From: Ensifer canadensis
Lineage (GTDB): Bacteria; Pseudomonadota; Alphaproteobacteria; Rhizobiales; Rhizobiaceae
Length of the DNA: 64,000 bases
Reading direction: 5' to 3'
Assembly (NCBI RefSeq): GCF_017488845.2
Contig: NZ_CP083370.1
Coordinates: 2,604,001 to 2,668,000 of the forward strand
The notes under the pieces were generated by a model, which searched no databases, was not told the origin of the DNA, and saw nothing but the letters and a program-made list of their open reading frames with translations. The position numbers were made by a program, and so were the translations under genes. Positions 16,394-25,227 of the stretch are shown piece after piece; the stretch's first letter is position 1, and the number at the start of each line of letters is the position of its first letter.

Positions 16394-16768
16394 CTATGCC
16401 CCTGAAGACCTTACCAACGGCCCGAAAAAGCCCACGACCCGTGTTATCCGCTCCTGCCCAGGGTGGAGGAAGATGATGTCCAGCCCCTCAGGGAAGGATG
16501 ATCCGTCCGGCATCACAAACCTCCACGCGAAGCGTGCGATCCCATGATGAACATCCACGTCGCTTGTCCGTGCAATGCGTGCACCAGGATGCTTGGCCTG
16601 TATTCCTGCGATGTGCGCGAGCAGTTCTTCTGCGCCAGCAGCATGAACTGTTGGATCCGTATACGTTGCGCCGTCGGCCCAGATCGGCAGCAGCAACGCC
16701 CGCCGCTGCTCGCCGTCCTCGTTCGACCATGCAGCGCAGTACGAATCGATGAGATGCGCTAAAGGCAT
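16394..16768 (-). CDS. NTF2-like / SnoaL-fold small protein
   Basis: 124 residues. The MPLAHLIDSYCAAWSNEDGE helix, DGATYTDPTVHAAGAEELLAHI and the strands FAWRFVMPDG and GLDIIFLHPGQERITRVVGFFGP are typical of the NTF2-like cone fold that includes SnoaL, ketosteroid isomerase and many unknowns. The enzyme role is not predictable. The palindromic repeat copy 3 lies 31 bases upstream of its start. Confidence 0.75.
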   Translation of the reverse strand: MPLAHLIDSYCAAWSNEDGEQRRALLLPIWADGATYTDPTVHAAGAEELLAHIAGIQAKHPGARIARTSDVDVHHGIARFAWRFVMPDGSSFPEGLDIIFLHPGQERITRVVGFFGPLVRSSGA

Positions 16769-16799
16769 TTTATTCTACTCCTATGGATCATTGGTCTGA

Positions 16800-16869
16800 C
16801 TACAGCGCCGCGCGTCTTATTTGACGCCCAAAGGTCGCTGTAGCACTTTGAATTGCTGCGCAGGCAACA
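16800..16869 (-). repeat. Palindromic intergenic element, copy 3 (second half only)
   Basis: Read on the minus strand it gives GCAGCAATTCAAAGTGCTAC followed by the large palindrome that ends GACGCGCGGCGCTGTAG, matching the right half of copies 1 and 2. The leading CCTTAAATCGG palindrome is missing. Confidence 0.75.
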
Positions 16870-17072
16870 AGACCCGAGCGCGTCCTCCTTCTTTTGCCGG
16901 AACCAGCTGGCCGTCATGGGGTCGGCTGGCTGGCCGCAAGATGCTGTTCGGTCCCTCGATCCCATGCGTCCGGTCCCCAAAACACTGATTGCAGGCCTCA
17001 TTCCGACACCCCATATTGGTCGGCACAACGCTCGGTACGCTTGCCGTTGAGAGAGCTACGATGTGAAGAGTA

Positions 17073-17090
17073 CTGTGCCAATACGCACAG
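17073..17090. promoter_or_regulatory. Dyad upstream of the HxlR gene
   Basis: CTGTGC-N6-GCACAG is a perfect dyad 49 bases before the HxlR-family start, the size and place expected for autoregulation by a dimeric winged-helix protein. Function is inferred only from position. Confidence 0.4.
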
Positions 17091-17138
17091 AAGCGTAAGT
17101 GGTTACCCGCAGGTAAGGCGAATGGGACGGACTGGCCT

Positions 17139-17480
17139 ATGGACAATGGTTTTTCGACAGCGATGAAGATGGTCGCCGGCAAGTGGAAGATAACTATCCT
17201 TTGCGAGCTCGGCACAGCGCCCCGTCGATTTGGCCGGCTGCGGCAGTCTATCCCTGCGGTCAGTGAAAAGATGCTGACGCAGCAATTGCGTGAACTGGAG
17301 GCCGACGGGCTTGTGAACCGAAAAGTCTATCCGGGTTCCCCGACCAAGGTCGTCTATTCACTGACGGAAAGCGGGACAGCGCTCAACGCTGGAGCGGTGG
17401 GGTTATGCCATTGGGCTGAGCAATTCCATCTCGTGCCTGTGCCTAAAGGTCCCCCAGAACCATCTCCTGAAACGCCGTAA
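17139..17480 (+). CDS. HxlR-family winged-helix regulator
   Basis: 113 residues. The family signature is clear: MVAGKWKITILCELGTAPRRFGRLR, then SEKMLTQQLRELEADGLVNRKVY and VVYSLTESG. HxlR proteins often sense electrophiles or oxidants through an N-terminal cysteine; that residue is absent here, where the N-terminus reads MDNGFSTAMK, though Cys22 and Cys89 remain. It is convergent with the GMC oxidoreductase gene. The target genes are not evident. Confidence 0.85.
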   Translation: MDNGFSTAMKMVAGKWKITILCELGTAPRRFGRLRQSIPAVSEKMLTQQLRELEADGLVNRKVYPGSPTKVVYSLTESGTALNAGAVGLCHWAEQFHLVPVPKGPPEPSPETP

Positions 17481-17652
17481 ATTCAGCTTAGGGTCGTCCG
17501 CATGACGCGGCTTTCCGGATTTGGCCGGCGCCAGCGCGCCGACGGAAAAATGAAGCCGTACGATCGCGGCGCAGCTGTTTTTCCTGGGGTCGGATGAAAC
17601 TTTGAGAAGGATTGCGCTGGCTGGTGCGTCGACCGCCCCAGTCACCGACAAG

Positions 17653-19239
17653 CTATCCGCCAACCACCTGCAGCAGATGGTCGGCGAGGCGGTGGGCGAG
17701 CGCCACGACGGTAAGGGTTGGCGTATCATTTCCAGCCGTCGGAAAAACTGAACTGCCAGCGATGAAAAGGTTATCCGTTCCGTGGACCTTGCATTGCGTA
17801 TCCACGACCCCTTGACCGGGGTCCACGTGCATCCGTGTCGTGCCCATGTGGTGCCAGGTCCACATCGGCTTTTCGAGCCCGGTCAATTCCTCTGGTTTCA
17901 CGATCAGCTTGCCCAGGCCGGTCTTCGTCAACTCGCTGCCTAAAATTGTGATCGTACGCATGACGGAATCGACCGTTTTGGCCGAAAGCTGCCAGCGCAG
18001 ATTGACCATCGGCAATCCGAAACGGTCCTTCTTGTTCGACAGCATGACGCGGCTTTCCGGTTCCGGTTCCGGCTCCACGATGTGAAGCAGGCGAAAGGAA
18101 CGCAGAAGGCTTGAGGGCCGCACGAGATGCATGAGCCAGGTCCAACTGACCAGACCCTCCTTGCCCGCCGCGCGGACCGCCGACTTCGCCTCCACGCCAT
18201 GCAGCCGCTGCTCCCTGTAAGCGAGCAGTTTCTCTTTCATCGCCTGCAGCTTGGCTGTGTCCTGGCCGATGAAGCATGGCTCGAGCCATGCTCGATAATT
18301 GAGAAGCTCCTCGCGCTGCTGCAATTCCGCCGGCAGCGTCAGCCCGTTGACGAGATACGGGCGCTGTCGCGTGTAACTCAACGCATCGCGGATCCGCTGG
18401 CCGCGCGCGATCCGGATTCGATCAAGAGCGTTGAGAGTTCTCAGAACACTGCCATTGGCCGGCACCAGCGTGCCGATGGAAAATCGCGGATGATCCATGA
18501 AAAACCGCCCAGTGGTTCTGTCGTCGCTCCCCGGTCCGCCGCTCAGCAACAAGAGACGCGCGTTCTCGATGCCACCGGCGGCAAGCACGAACGTCCGCGC
18601 TCGGATGTGAATGGTTTCGTCAGCCCCGTTTTTGACGACAGCCGATCCGACCGTGCGCTTTTCTTCATCAAACGAAAGATAGAGCAGCGTGGAATGCAGA
18701 AGGATGCTGATATTGTCAGCGTTTTCGAGGGCATGACGCAGGCGTTTGCCGGGCCGATTGTGCCGACAGAGCTCGAGATGATCGACGGAGATGATGTCGG
18801 ACCTCCCCGGAAACAGCGGCTGCCGCTGGCCAAGCGCCTCGACATCCGCAATCCCTAGCGTTTTCTGCGCGCGTCGGTAATAGGGAAGGAGATGCTCGCG
18901 GCCGAAGGGCCAGCCGCTGTGCCGGACCCAGGGGCGTACCGCGAAATCCTGCTCGTCGAGCGGCTTGCAGAGACCACCCCAGCCCAGGGCCTGGGTGCTG
19001 CCGCCCAAGCCGCGCAGCCTGCATGTATCGAGTTCGGCATAGGTGAGCCCGGTGCTTTCGCCCGCCGAGAGATCACTGGCCGTCGGGATCGCATCGGCCC
19101 CTCCGCTTTCGAGCACGCAGACGGAAACGCGTCCACCGGCGAAATCCGACGCGATCGTCAATCCACTCGCACCGGCCCCGACGATGCAAATGTCGAACGT
19201 TTTGTCGGCAGGAATATCGATCCGTTCACGTAGGATCAT
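17653..19239 (-). CDS. GMC-family FAD oxidoreductase
   Basis: 528 residues. It has the FAD-binding motif CIVGAGASGLTIASD (18-32), a middle domain with FVLAAGGIENARLLL, and a C-terminal GMC_oxred domain with the catalytic segment WHHMGTTRMHVDPGQGVVD and LFIAGSSVFPTAGNDTPTLT. Members oxidise alcohols or sugars, some delivering electrons to cytochrome c via a small partner. No gluconate-dehydrogenase subunit or cytochrome is adjacent and no signal peptide is visible, so the substrate is unknown. The gene ends with the usual VVALAHRLADHLL helix. It is monocistronic. Confidence 0.9.
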   Translation of the reverse strand: MILRERIDIPADKTFDICIVGAGASGLTIASDFAGGRVSVCVLESGGADAIPTASDLSAGESTGLTYAELDTCRLRGLGGSTQALGWGGLCKPLDEQDFAVRPWVRHSGWPFGREHLLPYYRRAQKTLGIADVEALGQRQPLFPGRSDIISVDHLELCRHNRPGKRLRHALENADNISILLHSTLLYLSFDEEKRTVGSAVVKNGADETIHIRARTFVLAAGGIENARLLLLSGGPGSDDRTTGRFFMDHPRFSIGTLVPANGSVLRTLNALDRIRIARGQRIRDALSYTRQRPYLVNGLTLPAELQQREELLNYRAWLEPCFIGQDTAKLQAMKEKLLAYREQRLHGVEAKSAVRAAGKEGLVSWTWLMHLVRPSSLLRSFRLLHIVEPEPEPESRVMLSNKKDRFGLPMVNLRWQLSAKTVDSVMRTITILGSELTKTGLGKLIVKPEELTGLEKPMWTWHHMGTTRMHVDPGQGVVDTQCKVHGTDNLFIAGSSVFPTAGNDTPTLTVVALAHRLADHLLQVVGG

Positions 19240-19549
19240 GCATCACCCGCTTTGCTGCAAGTGAACGACCGGCACCACGGCAGAGCAACACACACCTCCC
19301 GCGAATACAGACGAAGCTTAAATCAATAGTCTGAGATGCAATGCTGCGACGCTCGTCTGCCTCCTGCGGACAGGAAGAGAGCAAAGCGTCACGGTCCCCA
19401 AAATTCTACTCCGCTTGCATCATTACACCGGATACCGGCGGCGTGAAACTCGCGAACTCGACAATCTTAAGAATGCGCTAAAATAAAGCCACCACGGCCC
19501 GCCGAAGCCGGGATAAATCGGCATCGGCGGGCCGTGGCGGCTCAAACTG
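19240..19549. other. 310-base gene-free stretch before the arabinose genes
   Basis: Comparatively AT-rich sequence with no plausible gene. Its right end holds the terminator of the arabinose operon; the left end would carry the promoter of the GMC oxidoreductase gene. Confidence 0.5.
19480..19542 (-). terminator. Terminator of the chvE-arabinose catabolic operon
   Basis: Arms AGCCACCACGGCCCGCCGA (19487-19505) and TCGGCGGGCCGTGGCGGCT (19524-19542) form a 19-pair stem with one mismatch. On the minus strand the stem is followed by TTATTTTAGCGC. It lies eight bases after the dehydratase stop codon. Confidence 0.85.
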
Positions 19550-21289
19550 CTAGTGGCTGTCGCGTTCGACGACAGAACCGCGCGTGCCGACAAGGAAGTC
19601 GAGGTCGGCGCCGGTGTCGGCCTGCATCACCGTGTTGACGTAAAGGCCGCCATAACCGCCCTTTTGCGGCTTCACCGGAGAAACCCACGCCGCCCGACGC
19701 CGAGCCAGTTCGTCATCGGAAACATCGAGCCGGATGGTGCGGGCGGGAACATCCACCGCAATCATGTCGCCGTTCTCGACCAGCGCCAGCGGGCCGCCGT
19801 CCGCCGCTTCCGGTGCGGTGTGTAGGATGACGGTGCCATAGGCGGTGCCCGACATGCGCGCATCGGAAATGCGGATCATGTCGGTAATGCCCTTCTTCAG
19901 CACCTTCGGCGGCAGCCCCATATTGCCGACCTCGGCCATCCCGGGATAGCCCTTCGGGCCGCAGTATTTCAGCACCATGACGCAGGTCTCGTCGATGTCG
20001 AGATCGTCGCGGTTGATGCGGGCGTGGTAGTCCTCGATGCTTTCGAAGACGACGGCGCGGCCCGTGTGCTGCATCAGGTGCGGCGACGCAGCCGAAGGTT
20101 TCAGTACGCAGCCCTTGGGCGCCAGATTGCCGCGCAACACGGCGATGCCGCCCGACTGCGTCAACGCCTTTTCGCGCGGCACGATGACATCGTCATTGTA
20201 GTTGGTGACATCCTTGACGCCGTTCCAGATCGTATCGCCGGTAACCGTCAAGGCGTCCTTGTGGAGGAGGCCCATCTCGCCGACCGCCTTAATGACCACC
20301 GGCAGACCGCCTGCATAGTAGAACTCTTCCATCAGGTGCTTGCCCGACGGCTGCAGGTTGACGATCGTCGGCACGTCGCGGCCAAGCCGGTCCCAGTCGT
20401 CCAGCGTCAGGTCAACGCCGATACGACCGGCGAGCGCCAGAAGATGCAGCACGGCATTGGTCGAGCCCCCGACGGCACCGTTGACGCGGATGGCGTTTTC
20501 GAAGGCTTGCCTGGTCAGGACATCGGACGGCTTCAGATCTTCCTTGACCATGTCGACGATGCGGCGGCCGGAAAGCTGGGAGATCACCCGCCGGCGGGCG
20601 TCGACAGCGGGAATTGCCGCATTGCCGGGCAGCGTCATGCCGAGCGCTTCGGCCATCGACGCCATGGTCGAGGCCGTGCCCATGGTCATGCAACTGCCGG
20701 CCGAACGGGCCATGCCCTGCTCCGCATCCATGAATTCGGCCAGAGACATCTCGCCGGACTTCACCATTTCGGAAAACTGCCAGATGGCGGTACCGGACCC
20801 GACGTCCTTGCCGCGCCACTTGCCGTTCAGCATCGGGCCGCCGGAGACCAGAATGACCGGGATGTCGACGCTCGCCGCCCCCATGAGCAGGCTCGGCGTG
20901 GTCTTGTCACAGCCGCCGAGCAGCACGACGCCATCGACCGGATTGCCGCGGATCGCCTCTTCGACATCCATGGCCGCGAGGTTACGGAACATCATCGCCG
21001 TCGGCCGTAGCGTGCTCTCGCCCACGGAAAACACCGGGAATTCGACCGGGAAACCACCCGCCTCGTAGACCCCGCGCTTCACTCGCTCGGCGAGATCGCG
21101 CAGATGCGCGTTGCACGGCGTCAGTTCCGACCAGGTGTTGCAGATGCCAATGATCGGCCGGCCGTCGAACGTATCGGCGGGCAGACCCTGGTTCTTCATC
21201 CAGGAGCGATGCATGATGGCATTCTTCCCCGTGCCACCGAACCATTCCTGCGAACGCAGCTTGCGCGGCCACTCAGCTTTCTTCTTCAT
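19550..21289 (-). CDS. araC: L-arabonate dehydratase (IlvD/Edd family)
   Basis: 579 residues, standard for the sugar-acid branch of the IlvD/Edd family. Iron-sulfur ligands are seen in GICNTWSE (Cys50), GGCDKTTPS (Cys126) and GSCMTMGT (Cys199). It dehydrates L-arabonate to 2-keto-3-deoxy-L-arabonate in the non-phosphorylating arabinose pathway; D-galactonate or D-fuconate use is also possible in this family. The start MKKKAEWPRK follows GGAAGGATAAG. It is the last gene of the operon, after the semialdehyde dehydrogenase (54 bases apart). Symbol follows Azospirillum usage, in which araC is the dehydratase, not the E. coli regulator. Confidence 0.88.
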   Translation of the reverse strand: MKKKAEWPRKLRSQEWFGGTGKNAIMHRSWMKNQGLPADTFDGRPIIGICNTWSELTPCNAHLRDLAERVKRGVYEAGGFPVEFPVFSVGESTLRPTAMMFRNLAAMDVEEAIRGNPVDGVVLLGGCDKTTPSLLMGAASVDIPVILVSGGPMLNGKWRGKDVGSGTAIWQFSEMVKSGEMSLAEFMDAEQGMARSAGSCMTMGTASTMASMAEALGMTLPGNAAIPAVDARRRVISQLSGRRIVDMVKEDLKPSDVLTRQAFENAIRVNGAVGGSTNAVLHLLALAGRIGVDLTLDDWDRLGRDVPTIVNLQPSGKHLMEEFYYAGGLPVVIKAVGEMGLLHKDALTVTGDTIWNGVKDVTNYNDDVIVPREKALTQSGGIAVLRGNLAPKGCVLKPSAASPHLMQHTGRAVVFESIEDYHARINRDDLDIDETCVMVLKYCGPKGYPGMAEVGNMGLPPKVLKKGITDMIRISDARMSGTAYGTVILHTAPEAADGGPLALVENGDMIAVDVPARTIRLDVSDDELARRRAAWVSPVKPQKGGYGGLYVNTVMQADTGADLDFLVGTRGSVVERDSH

Positions 21290-21342
21290 CTTATCCTTCC
21301 TTGAGCGGCCCGCGCCGTAACGCGGGCCTGCGACGGCGCCCA

Positions 21343-22776
21343 TTAAGCCAGGGTGTATGCGGTCTTGACGGTTGTGTAGAATTCGGCGGCGTAGCGACCC
21401 TGCTCGCGCGAGCCATGGGAGGAGCCCTTGCGGCCACCGAAGGGCACGTGGAAATCGACGCCGGCGGTCGGCAGGTTGACCATCACCATGCCGGCCTCGG
21501 CATTGCGCTTGAAATGCGTCGCATGTTTCAGGCTGGTGGTGGCAATGCCCGACGACAGCCCGAACGGCGTGTCGTTGGCGACGGCAAGCGCCTCGTCATA
21601 ATCCTTCACCCGGATCACCGAAGCGACCGGTCCGAAGATTTCTTCACGCGAGATGCGCATCTGGTTGGTTGCCTCGGTAAACAGCGCCGGCTGCAGGTAG
21701 AAGCCGGGCGTGTCACGCTTCAAAAGCTCGCCGCCGAAGGCGAGTTTGGCGCCTTCCTGTTTGCCGATGGCGATGTAGTCGGTGTCCTGGTTGAGCTGGC
21801 TCTGGTCGACCACCGGGCCGATATGGGTGCCGGCCTTCAGCGCATCGTCGATGGTGAGCCCCTTCATGCGCTCGCCCATCGCCGCCACGAACCGGTCGTG
21901 AATGCCTTCGGTCACGATCACCCGCGACGACGCGGTGCAACGCTGGCCGGTGGAGAAGAAGGCGGAGTTGACGGCGGCTTCGACGGCAACGCTAAGATCG
22001 GCGTCGTCGAGCACCACGAACGGGTTCTTGCCGCCCATCTCCAGCTGGTACTTGCGATTGTGCTCGACCGAGGCCAGTGCCACGCGTTTGCCGGTGCCGG
22101 TCGAGCCGGTAAAGGTGATCGCCTGGATGTCGGGGCTGTCGAGCATCGTCTGGCCGACGACCGAGCCCTTGCCCATCACCAGGTTCAGCACGCCCTTCGG
22201 CAGGCCGGCGCGATGGAGAATATCGACGATCGCCCAGGAGCAACCGGGCACCAGTTCGGCCGGCTTGAAGACGATGGTGTTGCCATAGCAGAGCGCCGGC
22301 GCGATCTTCCAGGCGGGAATGGCGATCGGGAAATTCCATGGCGTGATGATGCCGACGACGCCGACCGGCTCGCGGGTGATCTCGACGCCGATATCAGGGC
22401 GCACCGAGGGGATGACCTCGCCAGCCAATCGCAGCGCCTCACCGGCAAAGAAGTCAAAGATCTGGCCGGCGCGCACGGTCTCGCCGATGCCTTCCGCCAG
22501 CGTCTTGCCCTCTTCGCGCGACAACAGTCGCCCGAGCTCGTCCTTGCGCGCCAGGATCTCGTCGGCGGTCTTTCGAAGGATCGCATGACGCTCGAGGATG
22601 CCGAAGCGCGACCAGGCCGGAAAGGCCGCCTTGGCCGCAGCAATCGCCGCCTTCGCATCCTCGGCCGAGGCGCGGGCATATTCCCCGATCACGTCGTTGG
22701 TGTCGGACGGATTGATATTGGCAACGCCATCACCGCCAACCCATTCGCCGGCAATCAGGTTTTGGTGCAATGTCAT
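21343..22776 (-). CDS. araE: 2-oxoglutarate semialdehyde (2,5-dioxovalerate) dehydrogenase
   Basis: 477 residues of the aldehyde dehydrogenase superfamily. Catalytic residues are visible: Asn148 in TPWNFP, Glu246 in LEMGGKNP and nucleophile Cys280 in FSTGQRCTASS. The NAD(P)-binding GSTGTGK segment lies at 224-230. The sequence style (IAGEWVGGDGVANINPSDTNDVIGEYA) is that of semialdehyde dehydrogenases of sugar-acid pathways. It converts the product of the ketodeoxyarabonate dehydratase to 2-oxoglutarate, which enters the TCA cycle. It sits between the dehydratase and the FAH-family gene in one operon. Confidence 0.85.
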   Translation of the reverse strand: MTLHQNLIAGEWVGGDGVANINPSDTNDVIGEYARASAEDAKAAIAAAKAAFPAWSRFGILERHAILRKTADEILARKDELGRLLSREEGKTLAEGIGETVRAGQIFDFFAGEALRLAGEVIPSVRPDIGVEITREPVGVVGIITPWNFPIAIPAWKIAPALCYGNTIVFKPAELVPGCSWAIVDILHRAGLPKGVLNLVMGKGSVVGQTMLDSPDIQAITFTGSTGTGKRVALASVEHNRKYQLEMGGKNPFVVLDDADLSVAVEAAVNSAFFSTGQRCTASSRVIVTEGIHDRFVAAMGERMKGLTIDDALKAGTHIGPVVDQSQLNQDTDYIAIGKQEGAKLAFGGELLKRDTPGFYLQPALFTEATNQMRISREEIFGPVASVIRVKDYDEALAVANDTPFGLSSGIATTSLKHATHFKRNAEAGMVMVNLPTAGVDFHVPFGGRKGSSHGSREQGRYAAEFYTTVKTAYTLA

Positions 22777-22851
22777 GGGCCTCAGCCTCCTTCATCTACT
22801 TTTCGCGGGCAACCGCGCCTGTCGCGGCCTGCCACTGGCATACCGCATATG

Positions 22852-23847
22852 TCAGAGCTGATGTATGGCGACCGGTTCGGCGGCGGCGATTGCGAGCGGA
22901 TTGCGCAAGGGAAGGCCGAATTCGGCAGCCTCGATCTCGAAGACATCCCCCTCTTCCGTGCGGATACCATCGCCGAAGGAGAGCGTCGCCGTGCCGAACA
23001 TGTGGACGTGGATGTCCCCCGGCTGGCGGAACAGGCCATATTTGAAATGGTGATGCTCGAGGTTGGCAAAGCTGTGCGACATGTTGGCTTCGCCCGATAG
23101 GAACGGCTTTTCCCACAGAACCTTGCCGCTCCGCAGGATACGCGAGGTGCCTCTGATATCGTCGGGTGCTGCGCCGACGCGGATTTCCGGCCCGAAGCTC
23201 GCCTGGCGCAGCTTCGAATGCGCGAGCCAGAGATAGTTGACCCGCTCGGTCTTGTGATCGGAAAACTCGTTGGCGACGGCAAAGCCGATACGGAACGGCA
23301 TGCCCTTGTCAGAGATCACGTAGATGCCGGCCATCTCCGGCTCCTCCCCACCGTCTTCGGCAAAGGCCGGAGAGACGAGCGCCGAACCGGGCGCGACGGC
23401 GGAGGTGCCGTTACCCTTGTAGAACCATTCCGGCTGCACGCCGGTTTCGCCCGGTTGCGGCTTGCCGCCTTCAAGGCCCATGCGGAACATCTTCATCGAG
23501 TCGGTCAGCGTCTCCTCCGCCGCCTCGGTCGTCTTTTTGTGCATGGCGTCGCGGGTCGCGGCTGAACCAAGATGCGTCAGCCCCGTTCCGGTCAGATGCA
23601 GGTGCGCGGGGTCGGGGTGGGTGATCGGCGGCAGAAGACGGCCTTCGGCATAGGCCTTTTCGAGATCGACGGCAGCACCAAGACCCTTTGCCTCGATCGT
23701 GTCCTTGAGGCTACGCCCGGCATTGGCCGCGTCCATCGCCAGTGCATAGACGCTCGCCGCGCCGTTGACTGCGCGGGCAACCTCGCCCGGCGCGCGTACC
23801 GCGACCGTTGTCGATCCGTCTTCGTTCCTGATCTGAGAAATCAGCAC
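22852..23847 (-). CDS. gguC: GguC / AraD1-type FAH-family 2-keto-3-deoxy-L-arabonate dehydratase
   Basis: 331 residues. The C-terminal half is a fumarylacetoacetate-hydrolase fold (YVISDKGMPFRIGFAVANEFSDH, then a SFGPEIRVGAAPDDIRGTSRI block and GDIHVHMFGTATLSFGDGI). It is the counterpart of Agrobacterium gguC and of AraD1 proteins, which replace the aldolase-like AraD and dehydrate 2-keto-3-deoxy-L-arabonate to 2-oxoglutarate semialdehyde. The start is a GTG at 23847 (VLISQIRNEDGS) behind AAGGACAGG; the open frame runs further upstream without a better signal. Position between gguB and the semialdehyde dehydrogenase supports the role. Confidence 0.85.
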   Translation of the reverse strand: MLISQIRNEDGSTTVAVRAPGEVARAVNGAASVYALAMDAANAGRSLKDTIEAKGLGAAVDLEKAYAEGRLLPPITHPDPAHLHLTGTGLTHLGSAATRDAMHKKTTEAAEETLTDSMKMFRMGLEGGKPQPGETGVQPEWFYKGNGTSAVAPGSALVSPAFAEDGGEEPEMAGIYVISDKGMPFRIGFAVANEFSDHKTERVNYLWLAHSKLRQASFGPEIRVGAAPDDIRGTSRILRSGKVLWEKPFLSGEANMSHSFANLEHHHFKYGLFRQPGDIHVHMFGTATLSFGDGIRTEEGDVFEIEAAEFGLPLRNPLAIAAAEPVAIHQL

Positions 23848-23938
23848 GATCCTGTCCTTCCTTGCATCGTTCGGGCCTTGCTCGCGCCTGATCTCAGGCA
23901 AACCGCGGCCCCTCGGGTGGCTCTCGCCACCCAATCCT

Positions 23939-23976
23939 GACAGTCCGGGCTGTCACTCCCGGCAGCCGGAGCTGCC
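23939..23976 (-). repeat. Two small hairpins between gguB and gguC
   Basis: GACAG-N6-CTGTC (23939-23954) and GGCAGC-N4-GCTGCC (23961-23976) follow one another in the gap between gguB and gguC. They may tune mRNA stability within the operon, and no T-run follows. Confidence 0.4.
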
Positions 23977-24018
23977 CGTTCAATGGTACTGGTTCGATCC
24001 GGGCCGTTCGGTCGCTGG

Positions 24019-25227
24019 TCAGCCCTTGTTCTTGTTGTAGACGTCGAAGAAGACGGCAGCGAGCAGCACCAGACCCTTGATCAGCTGCTGGTAGTCGATG
24101 CCGATGCCCATGATCGACATGCCATTGTTCATCACGCCCATGATGAAGGCCCCGATCACCGCGCCGATGATCTTGCCGACGCCGCCGGACGCTGAGGCGC
24201 CGCCGATGAAGCAGGCCGCAATCACGTCGAGTTCAAAGCCTTGGCCGGCCTTCGGCGTTGCCGAGTTGAGGCGGGCGGTGATGATCATGCCGGCAAGTGC
24301 GGCCAGAACACCCATGTTGATGAAGGTGTAGAACGTCAGCCGCTCGGTGTTGATGCCGGAGAGCTTCGCCGCCTTGACGTTGCCGCCCATGGCATAGATG
24401 CGACGGCCGATCGTCGAGCGCGTGGTGACGAAGGTATAGAGCGCGATCAGCACGCCCATGGCAATCAGCACGTTGGGCAGGCCGCGATAGGTCGAAAGCT
24501 GATAGCCGATGAACAGCGCAACGACGGCGATGACCGCCATCTGGATGGCGAAGAAGACGAAGGGCTCGTTTTCGCTACCGTGCTGCTCGTTGACCCGGCG
24601 ATTGCGCACGCCCGCATAGATGGCGTAGCCGACGAGTGCCAGCACCGCCACCAGCGCCACCATGTTCTGGATGAGGTCGGGCCTCGGATTGAGGAAGTAG
24701 AGGAAATCCGGAACGAAGCCTGTCGAAAGCAGCTGAAACTCCTTCGGGAACGGACCGATCGGCCGGCCGCCGAGCACCACGTAGGTGAGCCCGCGGAAGA
24801 CCAGCATGCCGGCAAGCGTGACGATGAAGGACGGGATCTTCTGATAGGCGACCCAGTAACCCTGCGCCGCCCCCATGATGCCGCCGACAACAAGACAGGC
24901 AGGAATGACGACGAAGGCCGGCAGGCCCCACTTGACCAGCATGATCGCCGATATCGCCCCGATGAAGGCGACGATCGAGCCGACCGAAAGGTCGATGTGT
25001 CCGGCGACGATGATCAGCAGCATGCCCAGCGCCATGATGACGATGAACGAGTTCTGCAGCACCAGGTTGGTGATGTTGACCGGGCGGAACAGCACGCCGT
25101 TGGTGACGAACTGGAAGAACAGCATGATGACCACGAGCGCGACCAGGAGGCCGTATTCGCGGATGTTGTTCTTGAGATAGTCCCCGATCGAGGGTTTGTT
25201 CGGTTGGGTGCTCGTATCGGCGACCAT
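24019..25227 (-). CDS. gguB: Multiple-monosaccharide ABC transporter permease GguB
   Basis: 402 residues with about ten membrane helices, one permease of the ribose/xylose (BPD_transp_2) type. The conserved cytoplasmic loop for ATPase contact is GGNVKAAKLSGINTERLTFYTF near residues 270-291, and the GHIDLSVGSIVAF helix near 76 is typical. With GguA and ChvE it imports arabinose, galactose, glucose and related sugars. Its ATG overlaps the gguA stop as TAATG, implying translational coupling. Confidence 0.93.
   Translation of the reverse strand: MVADTSTQPNKPSIGDYLKNNIREYGLLVALVVIMLFFQFVTNGVLFRPVNITNLVLQNSFIVIMALGMLLIIVAGHIDLSVGSIVAFIGAISAIMLVKWGLPAFVVIPACLVVGGIMGAAQGYWVAYQKIPSFIVTLAGMLVFRGLTYVVLGGRPIGPFPKEFQLLSTGFVPDFLYFLNPRPDLIQNMVALVAVLALVGYAIYAGVRNRRVNEQHGSENEPFVFFAIQMAVIAVVALFIGYQLSTYRGLPNVLIAMGVLIALYTFVTTRSTIGRRIYAMGGNVKAAKLSGINTERLTFYTFINMGVLAALAGMIITARLNSATPKAGQGFELDVIAACFIGGASASGGVGKIIGAVIGAFIMGVMNNGMSIMGIGIDYQQLIKGLVLLAAVFFDVYNKNKG

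Larger units (their letters stand above)
16769..17138. other. 370-base gene-free stretch with repeat copy and HxlR operator candidate
   Basis: No open frame here looks real. It holds the half-copy of the palindromic element (16800-16869), unremarkable sequence, and then a dyad before the HxlR gene. Confidence 0.5.

Noticed and set aside
16817..17215. Minus-strand frame across the repeat and the HxlR start
   Set aside because: It lies over the palindromic repeat and the start of a clear HxlR gene; no family resemblance.
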